Of a DNA stretch of 64,000 nt, positions 46,664 to 59,083 are shown one piece after another. A program made the position numbers and the translations under genes. Source of the DNA: Chiua virens (Eukaryota > Basidiomycota > Agaricomycetes > Boletales > Boletaceae); the NCBI GenBank assembly GCA_019787685.1, contig JAHNUO010000006.1:1-64000 (forward strand), read 5' to 3'. The number at the start of each line of letters is the position of its first letter. Position 1 is the first letter of the stretch. A model generated the notes under the pieces. It was given only the letters and a program-made list of their open reading frames with translations. It was not told the DNA's origin and did no database searches.

Positions 46664-48611
46664 ATGGATCCATTTCCACCACCTATGGGCGGAGCGTCTC
46701 TCATGCTCTCGTTCAGAATGCCCACCAAATCCGTTCTCATCGTTGGAGGGGACGCCCTCGCAGCGAGCAGAGCCTATGCCTCCCTTGAAGCAGACGCCGT
46801 CGTAAAAGTCATGGTCAGCGGTGGTCTAGGCGCAGTCTGCGATGAGTTACGATGGCGCGCTGAGCATGGCCAACTCGACGTGCTTGACTGGGACAGTCTG
46901 CCCGTTCCCGAGCCCCATCCGAATTCTCAGGCCGCCAACACGTTGAAAATAAACCGGGACGTGGTCGCTTTGGATCACTATTTTGCAAATACGCATGTAT
47001 CTTTGGTATCTGTCACCGACACCATCTCAACATCGCCTGGAGCCTCGATCGCACGTCTCCGGGCAACCCATCTCGCGAGGGTATGTCGCACCCACCGTAT
47101 TCCCATCAATGTCGCGGACATGCCGGACCTCTGCGACTTTTCCTTCGCAGCAACACATCGCTTCGTTGACCCCGGTTCGTCCTCCAAGAGTCCCTTGCAG
47201 ATTGGGGTGACCACCAATGGGGAAGGATGTCGGCTCGCAGGGCGAATACGGAGGGACATCGTCGCTGCGTTGCCCAAGGAGGTCGGGACTGCCGTGACAA
47301 ACGTCGGACAGCTGAGACGGATGGCGAAGAAATTCACCAAAGAGAACGACGTCCCCAGCGAAGAAGGCGAAGACAGCACCGCGACGCCAAACCGTCCAGT
47401 TCCTATTCGAGTTCCCGGGATTGCTTTGGAGGAAAGCGCCGTCGAGGCTGTCAAACGGCAGATGAGATGGGTCGTGCAGGTCAGCGAGTACTGGCCGATC
47501 TCGCGCCTCGCGATGATGTCGGAACGTGAGATGAGAGAGGTTCTGGAGGGCCAGGTCACACACAACGGGATGACGCCCTCTCTCTCGACGATCGAGAAAA
47601 GATCACAGCATGGACTCGATCTTACCCGTCCTCTTACCAAAGGCCGTATTATCCTTGCTGGATCTGGACCAGGTCACCCATCGCTTCTCACGCTCGCGAC
47701 ACACAAGGCGCTGACGAAACACGCCGACATCGTTCTCTCGGACAAACTCGTTCCAGCACCTGTCCTCGAGCTGATCCCACCCCACATAGAAGTGCGTATT
47801 GCACGCAAATTCCCCGGAAACGCCGACGGTGCTCAAATAGAAATGATGGAAGCCGCCGTGGAGGCTGCCAGCCGCGGATTAACCGTCGTCAGGGTACGTC
47901 CTTCCATTCCAAATGATATCCCGTGCTCACATCTCCGTTCGTCACCAGCTAAAACAAGGTGACCCGATCGTATACGCCCGCGCCGGCGAAGAACTCGCCT
48001 ACTTCCGCACCCACGGCTTCACCCCACTCGTCCTCCCCGGCCTTTCCTCTGCCCTCGCAGCACCAGCCTGTGCAGGCATCCCCATCACCCACCGCGGCGT
48101 GGCCGAGTCCTTTATCGTCTGCACCGGCGTCGGGCGGCACGGTAAATCCGTCGCGCTCCCGGGGTACGACCGAGCACGCACCGTGCTCGTGCTCATGGGC
48201 GTCGCCCGGCTCGGCTCGGTGGTGCGTGCCCTCGTGTCGGCTGACCCAGGCATCGAGGACGGGGGACGACGTGATGGCACTGCGTACCCGGCCTACCTCC
48301 CAATCGCGATCGTGGAACGGGGGTCGATGCCGGATCAGAGGGTGCTCGTGTCGACGCTCGAGGATGTCGAGGGTGCGTTGGCGGGTGTTGGGGAGCAGCG
48401 ACCGCCGGGGATGATCGTGATTGGGTGGGCGGTGTTGGCATTTGGACGGAGGGAGGGGGAGGGCGGGGATGCAGGGGAGGGAGTGCTTGAGGATGTCGAG
48501 GAGTGTGTGGAGGCGCTGGAACGGCGTGATCGAGAGCGCGTCGCGAGGTGGCTTGGGGGTCGGAAGTGGGATGTTTGGGAAGGTTTGGGTGCCGGATGGG
48601 AGGATCTTTGA
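46664..48611 (+). CDS. MET1: Uroporphyrinogen-III C-methyltransferase with siroheme-synthase-like N-terminus
   Basis: SAM-dependent methylation of uroporphyrinogen III to precorrin-2 for siroheme, the sulfite reductase cofactor. The N-terminal third looks like the NAD-binding precorrin-2 dehydrogenase/ferrochelatase fold (SVLIVGGDALAASRAYASLE), followed by a helical dimerisation-type part. The C-terminal methyltransferase has KGRIILAGSGPGHPSLLTLA, ADIVLSDKLVPAPVL, LKQGDPIVYARAGEEL, VLPGLSSALAAPACAGIPIT and PIAIVERGSMPDQRV. One intron, 47894-47948 (GTACGT...ACCAG), joins GLTVVR to LKQGDP. About 630 residues, similar to fungal Met1-type fusions. The 3' part is very GC rich. I have not verified the metal and NAD sites of the N-terminal domain. 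Confidence 0.92.
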
Positions 48612-48926
48612 CGGTGGTAAACTGGTCACGAACCGCCTTTCGAAGGTAACATGCCCCGTTATTGTATTGGTGTGTTCTCAAGTAACTTTCTGTCCTCTCG
48701 AATTGGGTGGCTGAAAGAGGTTATTTACGTTATATGCATTGCCAGGTCGGAATATGGTAGCACTGTGATACCGACAACTGCCTGTAGTTGCTGGGTAGTG
48801 CTAGGAATCTGATGGTTATTAACATGGATGTGGAAATGTTACTCTCCTCTATTCATCCTACATAGTAGCTGTGTCATTGTAAACAAAAATTGGAAAAAGG
48901 AACAGAAGTAGCAGTGAATAGGACAA
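48612..48926. other. Short 3' flank between MET1 and the right NACHT-WD40 gene
   Basis: Convergent 3' ends, no gene seen. Confidence 0.4.
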
Positions 48927-51900
48927 CTATTTCCAACAAGTAATCCATGATTCTCCAAACAAGGAACTATTGATGCTGAGTTGATGAACTCTGTCAGAGG
49001 ATATGACCAAAGAATGTAGGGGAAGGTAAGGGGTGCAATAAGGACTGATCCAGCCAAAGCAAGCACCATTGGAGGACTTGATCCAATGATCATCTATATG
49101 TAAATCAGGAAAGGTAAAGAGCTCTTGGGTCTTCCAAATTTTAACAGAATCATCATCAGATGCAGAGATAATGTACCTGCTATCCAAAGAATATGCCACA
49201 GAAAAGACTGGGCCAGTGTGCCCCTGAAATGGACCTGCCACTGCTTCACCAGTGGCTGCATTCCATACTCTAATGGTCCTGTCCCCTGAGCCAGAGATAA
49301 CATGCCTGCCATCTGGGGAATAGGCAATGGAGTAGATTACATCTGTGTGCCCCTTCAATGGACTTGTCACAGTTTCCCCAGTGGTTGCATTCCACAACCT
49401 GATACTTTTGTCTGAAGAACCAGAAGCAATATTCTTGCCATCTGGAGAATAGACAACAGACCAGACTGCATTTGTATGCCCCTCAAATGGATCTGCCATA
49501 GCTTCTCCAGTGGTTGCATCCCACACTCTAATGGTCTTGTCCAAAGAGCCAGAGGCTATATGCCTGCCATCTGGAGAATAGACAACAGACAAGACAAAAT
49601 CTGTATGCCCCTGGAATGGACCAGCCACAGCTTCACCAGTGGTTATGTCCCACATCCTAATAGTGTTGTCCAAAGACCCAGAGACAAGATGTCTGCCATC
49701 TGGAGAATAGGCAACAGAGGAGACTGTGGCTGTGTGCCCCTTTAATGGACCCACAGGCACATTGGTAGTTGTGTCCTGCACCATAATTGCATTGTCCATA
49801 GAGTGAGAGATGATATGCCTGCTATCTAGGAAACAGGAAGCAAATGAAAGGATATTCTTGGAGTTGATTTATCAGGCACTGACCAGTGATATCATTCCAA
49901 ATTCTTGGTACACTCATGAGACCTGATAGAGCATACACATCTTCAGCATTCTTTGGAATCAAAAATGCAACCATTGTAAACTTACCAGTAAATGTGGTAC
50001 AAACCTTTATGGTCTTATCCCAAGCACAAGATACAATGTAAACTTCACCAGGGGAATAGGAAATAGAAGTGATGGGGGATGAATGTATCAAGAATGGGCC
50101 AGCCACACATTCTCCACTAGTTGCATTCCAAACCCTGATAGTTTTGTCAAAAGACCCAGAAATGATATGCTTCCCATGAGATATATAGGTGATGCAGCTG
50201 ATAGGATCTGTGTGTCCCCGGAGTAGTTTTGTAATTGGCCTGCCAGTGCCCACATTCCAAACCCTAATGGTCTTGTCCCAAGAGCCAGAAGCAACATGCA
50301 TACCATCAGGTGAATATGCAACAGATGTGACAGAATCCACATGTCCCTTCAATGGACCTGCCACACAGGTGCCAGTGATAGTCCAAATTCTAACACTCTT
50401 GTCTTCTGAGCCAGAGACTATATGCATGCCATCAGATGAGAAGGCAATGCTAATAACCCAGCCCAAGTGACCAATAAGTGAAAGAAACTGGCCAGTTTCA
50501 GTGTTCCAGATCCTAACTGTCTTGTCCTGAGAGCCAGAGATGATATGCTTCCCATCAGGTGAGTAGGCAATAGAGAGAATATGGCCTGTATGCCCCTTGA
50601 ATGGATTTCCAACAGATTGACCAGACATCAGATCCCAAATCCTAATGGTCTTGTCTGCAGAGGCAGAGGCAACATGAATGCCATCAGGTGAACAAGCAAC
50701 TGAGGTGACCAGATCTGTGTGTCCTTCAAAAGGACCTGCAACAGTTAGACCAATGGTCACATCCCAAACCCTGATGGTTTTGTCCTTTGAGCCAGAAACA
50801 ATATGCCTGCCATCTTGGGAATAGGTAACAGAGCAAACTGAATCTTTGTGTCCATAAAATGGGCCTTCCCTAGCAACATTGTGGCTGGCAGTTCCATCCC
50901 ATACCCTGATGGTCTTGTCCCCAGAACCAGATACAACATGCCTTCCATCTGATGAGTAACCAACAGACCAGACTACATCTGTGTGCCCCACAAATGGACC
51001 TGTCACAGCACCACCAGTGGTTGCATTCCACACTCTAATGGTCTTGTCCCATGAGCCAGAGACAATATGGCTGCCATCTGGAGAATAGGCAACAGATGTG
51101 ATTGGCTCTGTGTGCCCATGAAATGGACCTGCCACACTCCTACCAGAGATTGCATTCCATACTCTGATGGTCTTGTCTGAAGAGCCAGAGACAATACACT
51201 TGCCATCTGGGGAATAGGCAACACAGGAGACTGAATTTGTGTGCTCATTGAATGAACCTGCCACAGTCTCCCCAGTGGTTGCATTCCACACCCTAATGGT
51301 CTTGTCCACTGAGCCAGAGACAATATGGGTACCATTTGGGGCATAGGCAACAGACTGGACAGAACCTTTGTGCCCCTTGAATGGGCCAGCCACAGTCTCA
51401 CCAGTGGTTGCATTCCATACCCTGACAGTGTTGTCCTCTGAGCCAGAGACAATATGGGTGCCATCTGGGGAATAGGCAACAGACATGACTGAATCTCTGT
51501 GCCCCTTAGAAGGATTTGCCACAGTCTTGCCAGTGGTTGCATCCCACACCCTAACAGTCTCATCACCTGAGCCAGAGGCAATATGCCTACCATCTGGGGA
51601 ACAGGCAACAGACAAGACCACATGTGTGTGCCCCTCAAAGGGACCTGCCACAGTCTCACCAGTGGCTGCATCCCACACCATAATGGTGTGGTCCCAAGAA
51701 CCAGTGACAATATGCCTGCCATCTGGGGAATAGGCAACACACTGAACTGAATTTCTGTGACCTTGCAGGATACACACTTCAACAGGCCAGCTAGATAACT
51801 GTCCAGAGGTGGTGGAGGCATGCATCAAGAGTCGAGATTGCCAAAGTGCATATAGAGGAGACACAGTAGGTGTCTGTGGCATTGCTGACAAGTATAGATG

Positions 51901-54900
51901 GGGAGTAGATGCTTGCAGGATGGGAGCAAACACTTGAATGAATCGGCATGCATCTGATGCAAGAGCAGCTATCTCTTGATCCTAGTGTCCCTTGTTTAGT
52001 ACTGATCACTTCATCATGAGTTCATCTCACCTTAGCCCAAGTCATCAGGGTAGTGCATGTTTTCAGGGCAGCTAATATAGTGGACAGTGGTGAGGAATGG
52101 GAGAGGAGGCTGATGGCTTCAAGCCAGTAGGGAAGGTAGGTCTTGAAGAAAAGGGTGACTTCATCCAGCAGGCCTGGGGCACAGTGTACATGTGCAAAGT
52201 GGTCCATCCAATACTGGCATGAATATGAGAGGTGCAGGGGAATGGCCTTCGTCACCTGACTTGACAGGTCAGGGACTGCGTTGTTCAAGAGTCGGGAATC
52301 CTTGAGGTCACAGATGTTGAACTTGAGCATCTTGCGCATGCAGGCGAGTAATACCCGTCCAAGTGCGAGAGAATCCTGGGGTTGAATAGGAACATGGAAC
52401 ATGTAGCTACGGGTCTCGTCGAGAAGGAAGTCGCAGAGTGAGGTATGGAGTGGTCGGATGGGCTTATTTTCATCAAGTACATCCAGTAGTGATCCCATGG
52501 GTTTCATGACATCTCGGATGTTCAGGAATTTGTCAGCGGAAAACAAGGCGGAAAGTGAGTCGAACGGAAGGGGCTCCTTGAGGGAAAGCACAATGGTCAT
52601 CAACTCTCGAAAGGATTCCCGGGCATCATCGGTGGAGAGAAGTTGACCTAATATGCACCCGTACAATTCATCAAGGTGGTGACGGACAGCACGGGTGGCG
52701 TTTTGCATAACTATCTCAAACCGCTTCGATGGGTCGAGTCTGACAACACCAATGCCTTGAATAAATTTGCAGGCGGTCGCAGCCCACTGAAACAGATGTT
52801 GTGAATGTTGGGCAAGTAGTCTGCACTCCTCATGATCAGGCCAGGTTGATGCGGGTTCTGGATGGCGAAGGGAATGGTAGATAAAGGTCTCGATGTCTTT
52901 GTCGACTATTTCATCGGAGATGTCACTCATGTGCTTATGAGTGACGTACCGGCCGGACGGAAACGCGGCGAGGATATCACTCTCGGTGCGAGCAGTGATC
53001 AGGAAGCGAAGCCCAGTCGGCAAGTTAGGTCCGCGGACCCATTTTGACAACGTGGCCAGAAATTGTTGTCGGTCATCTCGGTCTCCGCTTTCGTCGAGGG
53101 TATCGACAACAATGACGATGGGCCCAATGGCATGAAAGTTTTCCCTGGGTTCTGACGGGGTGGTCATCGCGAGAAACAATGGATCTTCTCCCTGGGTACC
53201 ACAAAGAGCAGACTTGTAATGAGGGTCGCGGTCACAGAGGTCACGAGTGATAGTGCTGAAGAAGTTTCGTGGATTCTGCTTCGTGACGTCTATCCTTGAG
53301 AAGCAGTACAACGAACCGAGCCTTTCTTGTCCATCATACAGCCGAGCAATTGAGTGAGCGACCGCAGACTTGCCTGATCCAGCAACGCCGGTGAGCAGAC
53401 ACACTCGCGGGGCATGCGGATCGGGGTCATTGAGAATGTCGCAAATTTCCTGGAGTAAGACCTCGCGTGTCCCAGGGTGGCATTGCTTCTCCTGTGTATA
53501 CTTAGCACCATAAGGCCCGTTGCTCAGGTCGGTGGTTTCCGCTGAATCTTTCATTGATCAACAGCCCATCAAAGGGACGAGTATAGGACATACCAATGGG
53601 TTCCCGAACATTGATCATACGAACCACAGTCAGTCCAGCCTGCAAAGTGACTCCCTCCAGGAATGCAGTTTTGAGTTCTTGCAACTTGAGTTCGTAGGCC
53701 GTGATCTTTTTGTCGGCGATATCCCATTCCGTTCGAATCCCTGGAACAAAGATAAGTCGTGAATATCCCTCTACACCACTCGCCATGACTGACAGAAGTT
53801 CTGTTCTTCTGCAATGAAGAACCCGCACTCCGTCACTTGTTGGACTAGAAGTAGCATTGTGCCGATTTGCAATTCAATCTTCTTCAGGGGCTCGGCGTCA
53901 TGAACGAATGCGAAGACGTCGTTCATCGTGCCTATTAAGTGAACAATTCGATCGTGGCGAGGTTTCTGGTTCAGGAATACCTGCGCGAATCATTACGGCG
54001 ATGGGTAATAATATCACGGACATGATAAGTGTTGACAAGCAGACCTTGTCTACGGCGGACATAACCGACCAAGCCAGAGACGCAAACGGGTGGATCTGGG
54101 TTGAGTTTAGAGGTGAGGCAAGTAGATGGTGAAGATCGAATACCTCTTCGATATTGACTACAATGTTGCCTAGCAACTCCACCCGCTTCAAAAAGACACC
54201 CCACATATCCTTGAACATTCGTGCCTTTGCTGAGATGATCGTGCCAACGTCCAGCGTCGAATCAATGGGGCGTGCGGCACCGGAAGCGAGGGTGATGCCA
54301 GTAACCAACTCAGTCAGCCGAGTGACATCGTCAGTGTTTTGAAGGTGGCTTCCATCACTTCCCTTGGGTAAGAAGTCGGCAGTCAAGGTAAACTTGATCG
54401 TAATCCTCGACAGATCCCATTCATTGGAGGAAGTATCCTTCAAAAGGGTCTGTTCGAACACTTCGATCACAGAGATAAGTGGGTGGCACGTGCGAGAGAG
54501 AACGTCTTCGTACCTCCGTCCTGCAAACTTTCCAGAACCCCACCGATGGTGTTACTACTAGGAATAAATCCAACCAATTTGTCCCGGATGCCGCGACGCT
54601 TCTGGTAAACCTTGACTTCGAAGACAGAACGATCGTCTCCATAGCTGACGCTATTCAACTCCCGGGAATAAAGAAAAGTACCTGCACTCACAAATGTAGT
54701 ATTTCGCCCCAGGAAACCCGGTTATTTTCCTCCTTTGCTCTCCTCGTTGACTTTAAGATACCGTTTACAGAAAACTGGACGACGTATTGCCTCGAAACCT
54801 TGCGCTGTTCTTGAGTCCGGATCTCGATGTCTAGAAGACAGTTAGCTCGCAATTTAGGACCCAATACCAGGCGTTTCAAAACCTACCTCGGATGGTGATT

Positions 54901-55007
54901 GTATTCGCCCTATAGTAAGACACTAGCGTATTGCAACATGGCGACGAGGAAAACAATTACACATACGATGGATGATCTGGAAGCTGAGCTGGATTGTCTA
55001 TATTCAT
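48927..55007 (-). CDS. NACHT-WD40 STAND protein (NWD/HET-E type), complete
   Basis: Paralogue of 6530-11909 with the same exon order. The start at 55007 (MNIDNPAQLPDHPS) is followed by the short exons 54967-55007 and 54887-54909. Further exons are 54692-54830, about 54514-54650, 54144-54460, 54045-54095, 53794-53980, 53594-53740, 52031-53547, 49884-51981 and 48927-49825, all in phase (about 1851 residues). Domains: C2-like (ITIRDIEIRTQ, RQYVVQFSV), helical domain, NACHT with Walker A GVAGSGKSA, IVIVVDTLDESGDR, ITARTESD, then about 19 WD40 repeats and one degenerate unit, ending LFGESWITCWK. The intron 49826-49883 (GTCAGT...CCTAG) sits inside the degenerate repeat. Without it the frame breaks. 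It probably acts as an NLR-like self/non-self sensor. Ligand and partner are unknown. Confidence 0.9.
49119..51762 (-). repeat. About 20 tandem WD40 repeats of roughly 129 bp
   Basis: Nineteen clear units plus a degenerate one (IPKNAEDVYALSGLMSV to DSRHIISHSMDN). Consensus GHTDxVxSVAYSPDG and RHIVSGSxDKTIRVWNA is shared with the left gene. Two units (10 and 11) are shorter, and unit 7 carries a two-residue insertion (ASHNVAREGPFY). Confidence 0.88.
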
Positions 55008-55463
55008 GGTGTTATTACTGAAACTTGAAACTTTTGGGTCAGGGCTAAAGGCTAAAGCGCTGCAAGCTCATGGTTTGCAACGCGGCACCTGCCCACAAGC
55101 GGCAGGACCCGGTCCGAGTGCCGGACGGCGTCCTCAGAGTGAGGTCGACGAGAAAGATACTATTATACTTTCGACATCACGGAAAGTCTAGCTCCCACTG
55201 GTCGGAACAAATTGCTGAACATAGCCGGAGGGACCTGAAAGTCCAACTTGAAGGGGCTCTAACGTCTTGGTACAATTTGCGGAAAAACAAACTACTTATA
55301 TCCACCATCTCCGATAAAAAAGCCAATCGTATTCAGCTCGAGACATTTGTCAATACACAGAGATGCCAGCACAAAAGGCAACAGTTAAGTGTACGAGAAA
55401 AGAGACCGATTTTATCAATAAAAACCGAGGTCGATACTCAACCGTGTGCGGTGTCCTGCAGCG
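55008..55463. other. Intergenic between the NACHT-WD40 start and the Tra2-like gene
   Basis: Presumed promoter side of the right NACHT-WD40 gene and 3' flank of the SR protein gene. No other gene seen. Confidence 0.4.
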
Positions 55464-56432
55464 TTAGTACCTCCTGTCGTCATAACGGCCGCCGCGGTCG
55501 TAGTCGCGTCCGCCGTATCCTCGGTCGTAATCACGGTAGGTACCACGATCATGGTCGCGTGGGCGGTCATCAGAACGCCCTGCACGCCCACCTCGATGCT
55601 CATAGTCGCGCGAGTAACGGCTGTCATATGGCCTGGGATCATAGGGTCGCTCGTCTGGATTGAGAGCTCAGTCCAACGTTTCAACGCAAACAAACACAGA
55701 ACCTACAGTCGTGGCGTTTTGGTGGGCCATAGTAGCGTCCAGGTGTAGGAGTCCGTGCACGCCCACGTCGAGCCTGTAAAAGACGTTCCGAGAGTCAGCA
55801 CTGACGACACACGGTATATTATCATGTCACCTTTTCAACTGTGGCGATTTTACCCATAATCTCGGTCGCGTTGAGAGCGGTGATGGCGGCGTCCGCTTCC
55901 TCGGCTGTCTCCATGGTGACAAAACCGAACCCACGAGACTCACGGGTATGTGGGTCGTACATGACGGACGCCTTTTTGACCTGCAGCAAAACATTTGTCA
56001 GTAATCCCACACTGTAGGAGATGCGGAAACAAGACGACGTACCCGGCCAATCTTGGCAAATGTTTGCTCAAGGTCGCGGGTATCGACTCGGTGGCTCAGA
56101 CCAGAAACATGGAGGTTGTTTCCTGGGTTGAGGCCTCCTCCTTCGCGAGGGCTGCGTAAAAATTTTCAGGAAGGAGTAAAGGTGGAGGTTATTATGGGGT
56201 ATACAGTGAAATGGGAAAGAGCGTACCCTCGGTCATCGCGTCCTGGACTCCTGCTTCGGCTGGAGCGGCGGGGAGGCTCGCCACCGCGATCACGGCCAGG
56301 TGACCGAACCCCGCCATTCCAGCTGGGTTCGTCGCCGTGAGGCGGGCCACCATTCATATTTGTGTCAGTCGGGATGCTGATCCCAGAAGGCGCGATATCT
56401 TGGGAGTTCCAAGCTGAAGGGGAAAAAGACAA
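55464..56432 (-). CDS. Tra2-like SR splicing factor (RS-RRM-RS)
   Basis: RNA-binding splicing regulator of the Transformer-2 type. It starts MSFSPSAWNSQDIAPSG. An N-terminal RS-like part (RSSRSRSPGRDDRG) precedes a single RRM: RNP2 NLHVSGLS, then TFAKIGR, VKKASVMYDPHTRESRGFGF with RNP1 RGFGFVTM, and ATVEK. The tail is Arg/Tyr/Gly/Asp rich (RRGRARTPTPGRYYGPPKR, DYDRGYGGRDYDRGGRYDD) and ends RRY before TAA at 55464. Introns lie near 56153-56228, 55983-56042, 55786-55837 and 55672-55722. Domain order and the TPTPGxYxG linker after the RRM match Tra2 proteins. Regulated targets are unknown. Confidence 0.9.
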
Positions 56433-57736
56433 AGAAGAGGACCACGGGGGGTTTGCGAATGAAAGAGAAGATATATCAACGTTGATTCATCGGCGGGTGG
56501 TTTGGAGAGGAGAGGACAGGAGTAAAATCGGTGAGAATTGTGTTGAAGTGCCGAAAGAAATTAGAGGCGGAAAAGGAAAAGGCGGGCGTTGCAATGAAAA
56601 AGACGTCAGCCTTGAGCTGACCACCAGCTAAAGAAAGAAAACAAGGGAGAGTCATGAATCCTCAGTGTCGTTTCAAACCCAAGTGCTGAAGCGCGGTGGG
56701 AGAACGTGTGCTGGTACTACTGAGGCGAAGTGTTGCCGCAGAAAATATCGAATGCAGAAATTGTCGTCGCCGTCGGGGCTGATGCTGAGGACGTACCGTC
56801 ATCCATTGTTGAGGTATTCTTGTTGACGTCGTCGTCGTCGTTGTGGTCGATGAACGTGAAGAGAACGAACTTGAGCGGATCCGTGGCACACTTTTGGTGC
56901 CAAAACAGTGACATACATTCACAAACCTCCGACTTGACCTCATCGTAACTCAGTAGTAGTAACACTATGACACTTATGTACTCAGTAGGAATCGTAGACG
57001 AGTCTAAACGACCTTGGACACGAGGACCAACAAGCGTGTCCAGGTCCGTCTTGTTCGTCTTCGAACGTTCAAGTACAGTCGTGGTCTTTCACAGTCGCTC
57101 GTCCCTGGACGCCCAGGACCAAGGTAACTGCAGTCTTGGACTCCTCATCTGAATCAGCCTAATACGTGGATCGCCATGATACAGTGTCAGAGGAAGGTTC
57201 AGGGATAGCATAGCGCACATGGCTCGCCTGACACCAAGTACACCCCTCCTCTTGGGTGTCGACTGATTCATTGAGTCAGTGAACGAAAATCTGGTGCGTA
57301 ATTGCAGATGTTTTGTTTTTCGCTTTTCTATGACCACTCCGAGTCGGTGCTTGATCTTGTGGTGGCGATGAAGCCGTCTTAAGGGCCATCGATCCCGATG
57401 GGGTATTGCTCCTTGGTTCTTCTGTGGGTGACAAAGAATGCCGCTTCCTGTCATACTCTTCCTTTTCACTAAGACTACGCTGAGGTGGCCCCTAGCAAGG
57501 TGCGTTGAGTCAACCAGAGTGTGCATAAGCCTCGAGAACTGAGCTTACCCAAAACGGGTTCTGCAGATTTTGCACTGCTTCGACGACTTATATAAAAATT
57601 GATCCGGCAAATGAGAAGATTCTGGTCATTAGCACAACCGATGCCTCCTCTCAGCCTACCTCTTGCATCCTCCCATTTCACCCTCGACCTATCTGGAGTC
57701 TCATGTTTTTTCGGCGGTGAAGAAGCTATTTCTGCC
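56433..57736. other. 1.3 kb without a recognised gene
   Basis: Contains a GTC microsatellite-like run near 56829 and short ORFs (for example 56717-56965 minus) without domains. The right end holds the 5' flank of the membrane protein gene. Confidence 0.4.
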
Positions 57737-59023
57737 ATGGCTACCGTTCACCTTTACGAAGGCAGACGATGGCTTGGATGGTATAACTGCCCGGGAACAT
57801 TTTCGTTCGCTGCGCGTTTCTCACAGATGGCAAATACACGTGTCTGGGATGGCTTATTCCCACCAAAGAGCCCACCGCCCGTCTTACTGGGGTTAGGGCT
57901 CGATGGCAAAATGGGCCCCAATTACATCGCAGCCTTGTCGGGAACTATGATGCACACAGGCTATCTGGCATACCTCGCGGTGAAACGCAGTAAAGAAGTG
58001 AAGGAGGTGTTGATTCCGGGGAGGTTGACGAATCCGATCAACGTTGCGTATCTTGACATGGGCCCCGTTGATTACCATGCCCCACTTAAACGACTTCCCC
58101 TATCCCGTACGCCAAGCGGATTCGTTCCGATGGTGATCAGTGCCGTGACCTGTGTCATGTGTGCACTGGTCTATGACTGGTTCAGCTTCTCCATGATTTT
58201 GCTCGGGATGGCCGCGAGCGGGTTGGCCACCTTTGTTGTCGGCCAGGGAAGACTCAAAATCAAAGAACCCATCCGAAACTCAGCGGCGGATCCTCCACCT
58301 GGAGTTCTGCTCGGGGAGGATACTGTGCTCGTGATCAAGGGCGATGAAGGGGGTGTAAACGCCATCACGAGAGGGCGATTCGAACTGGACACCGACTTGC
58401 AGACAAAAAACAAGTTTGATCGTGGCCTTCAGCGGAGCTACTCAGCGGTTGGGGCCCTATGTCTCTTCCTATTCACCACACAACTCATCCTCCAGCTTCT
58501 TCTCATCCCGCGGGGAACCCTGTTTGGCCAGATCATGTTCATCGTCTCACTCTCCGCATCGTGGATGTACAATTACTTCCTCTCCACGTTCGACAGGGAG
58601 AAAATCCAAGCCAAGCTTCTCTTTCAGACGCTCGGGAACCCACAGATGCACAGGTTCTGTGTTGGGACGAGGCCGATGATGGCCGTCCTCGTGTGTATCT
58701 TGCTTTTTGACGACGTTGAGGATTCCTGTGCGCAGGAGGGACAAGACCGTCGCCTTGGAATCTTGAATGCCTGTCTCCCATTTATCAATTCAACTCGCGG
58801 AGTGTGGAAGAGATGGATGGACAAGGTCGTCGAGCAACTCATGAGCCCTGACGACGTCTCGTTGTCTCGGTTGACCATAGGCGACGAGGACAGAACACTT
58901 TCAGAGACGGAAAAAGCCTTGCTGCTCACACTCCTTGGTGATGCGCGTGCGGCGTTCGAGTGGTATCTTGACAACTGGACGATGTACTCTAGTAGTAATA
59001 ATAACGAGGCAACTAAGGGGTGA
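57737..59023 (+). CDS. Multi-pass membrane protein of unknown function
   Basis: I do not recognise a function. The start is taken at 57737 because GCCATGG is a good context. The frame is open further upstream (57599) but with less typical sequence. About 428 residues, no intron needed. Hydrophobic segments: around YIAALSGTMMHTGYLAYLAV, VPMVISAVTCVMCALVY, MILLGMAASGLATFVVG, GALCLFLFTTQLILQLLLI and LFGQIMFIVSLSASWMYNY. A soluble middle part (GEDTVLVIKGDEGGVNAITR) and a C-terminal helical part (LSETEKALLLTLLGDARAAF) follow. Proteins of this layout are common in Agaricomycetes. Confidence 0.75.
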   Translation: MATVHLYEGRRWLGWYNCPGTFSFAARFSQMANTRVWDGLFPPKSPPPVLLGLGLDGKMGPNYIAALSGTMMHTGYLAYLAVKRSKEVKEVLIPGRLTNPINVAYLDMGPVDYHAPLKRLPLSRTPSGFVPMVISAVTCVMCALVYDWFSFSMILLGMAASGLATFVVGQGRLKIKEPIRNSAADPPPGVLLGEDTVLVIKGDEGGVNAITRGRFELDTDLQTKNKFDRGLQRSYSAVGALCLFLFTTQLILQLLLIPRGTLFGQIMFIVSLSASWMYNYFLSTFDREKIQAKLLFQTLGNPQMHRFCVGTRPMMAVLVCILLFDDVEDSCAQEGQDRRLGILNACLPFINSTRGVWKRWMDKVVEQLMSPDDVSLSRLTIGDEDRTLSETEKALLLTLLGDARAAFEWYLDNWTMYSSSNNNEATKG

Positions 59024-59083
59024 TCCGGGTCCTAACGTCGTGTCAAGTCCGAGTCAGCTATTTTATCCGTTTCGGTCTGATTG

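Noticed and set aside
46978..47640. 220-codon ORF antisense to MET1
   Set aside because: Low-complexity antisense frame of a GC-rich gene with strong homology on the sense strand.
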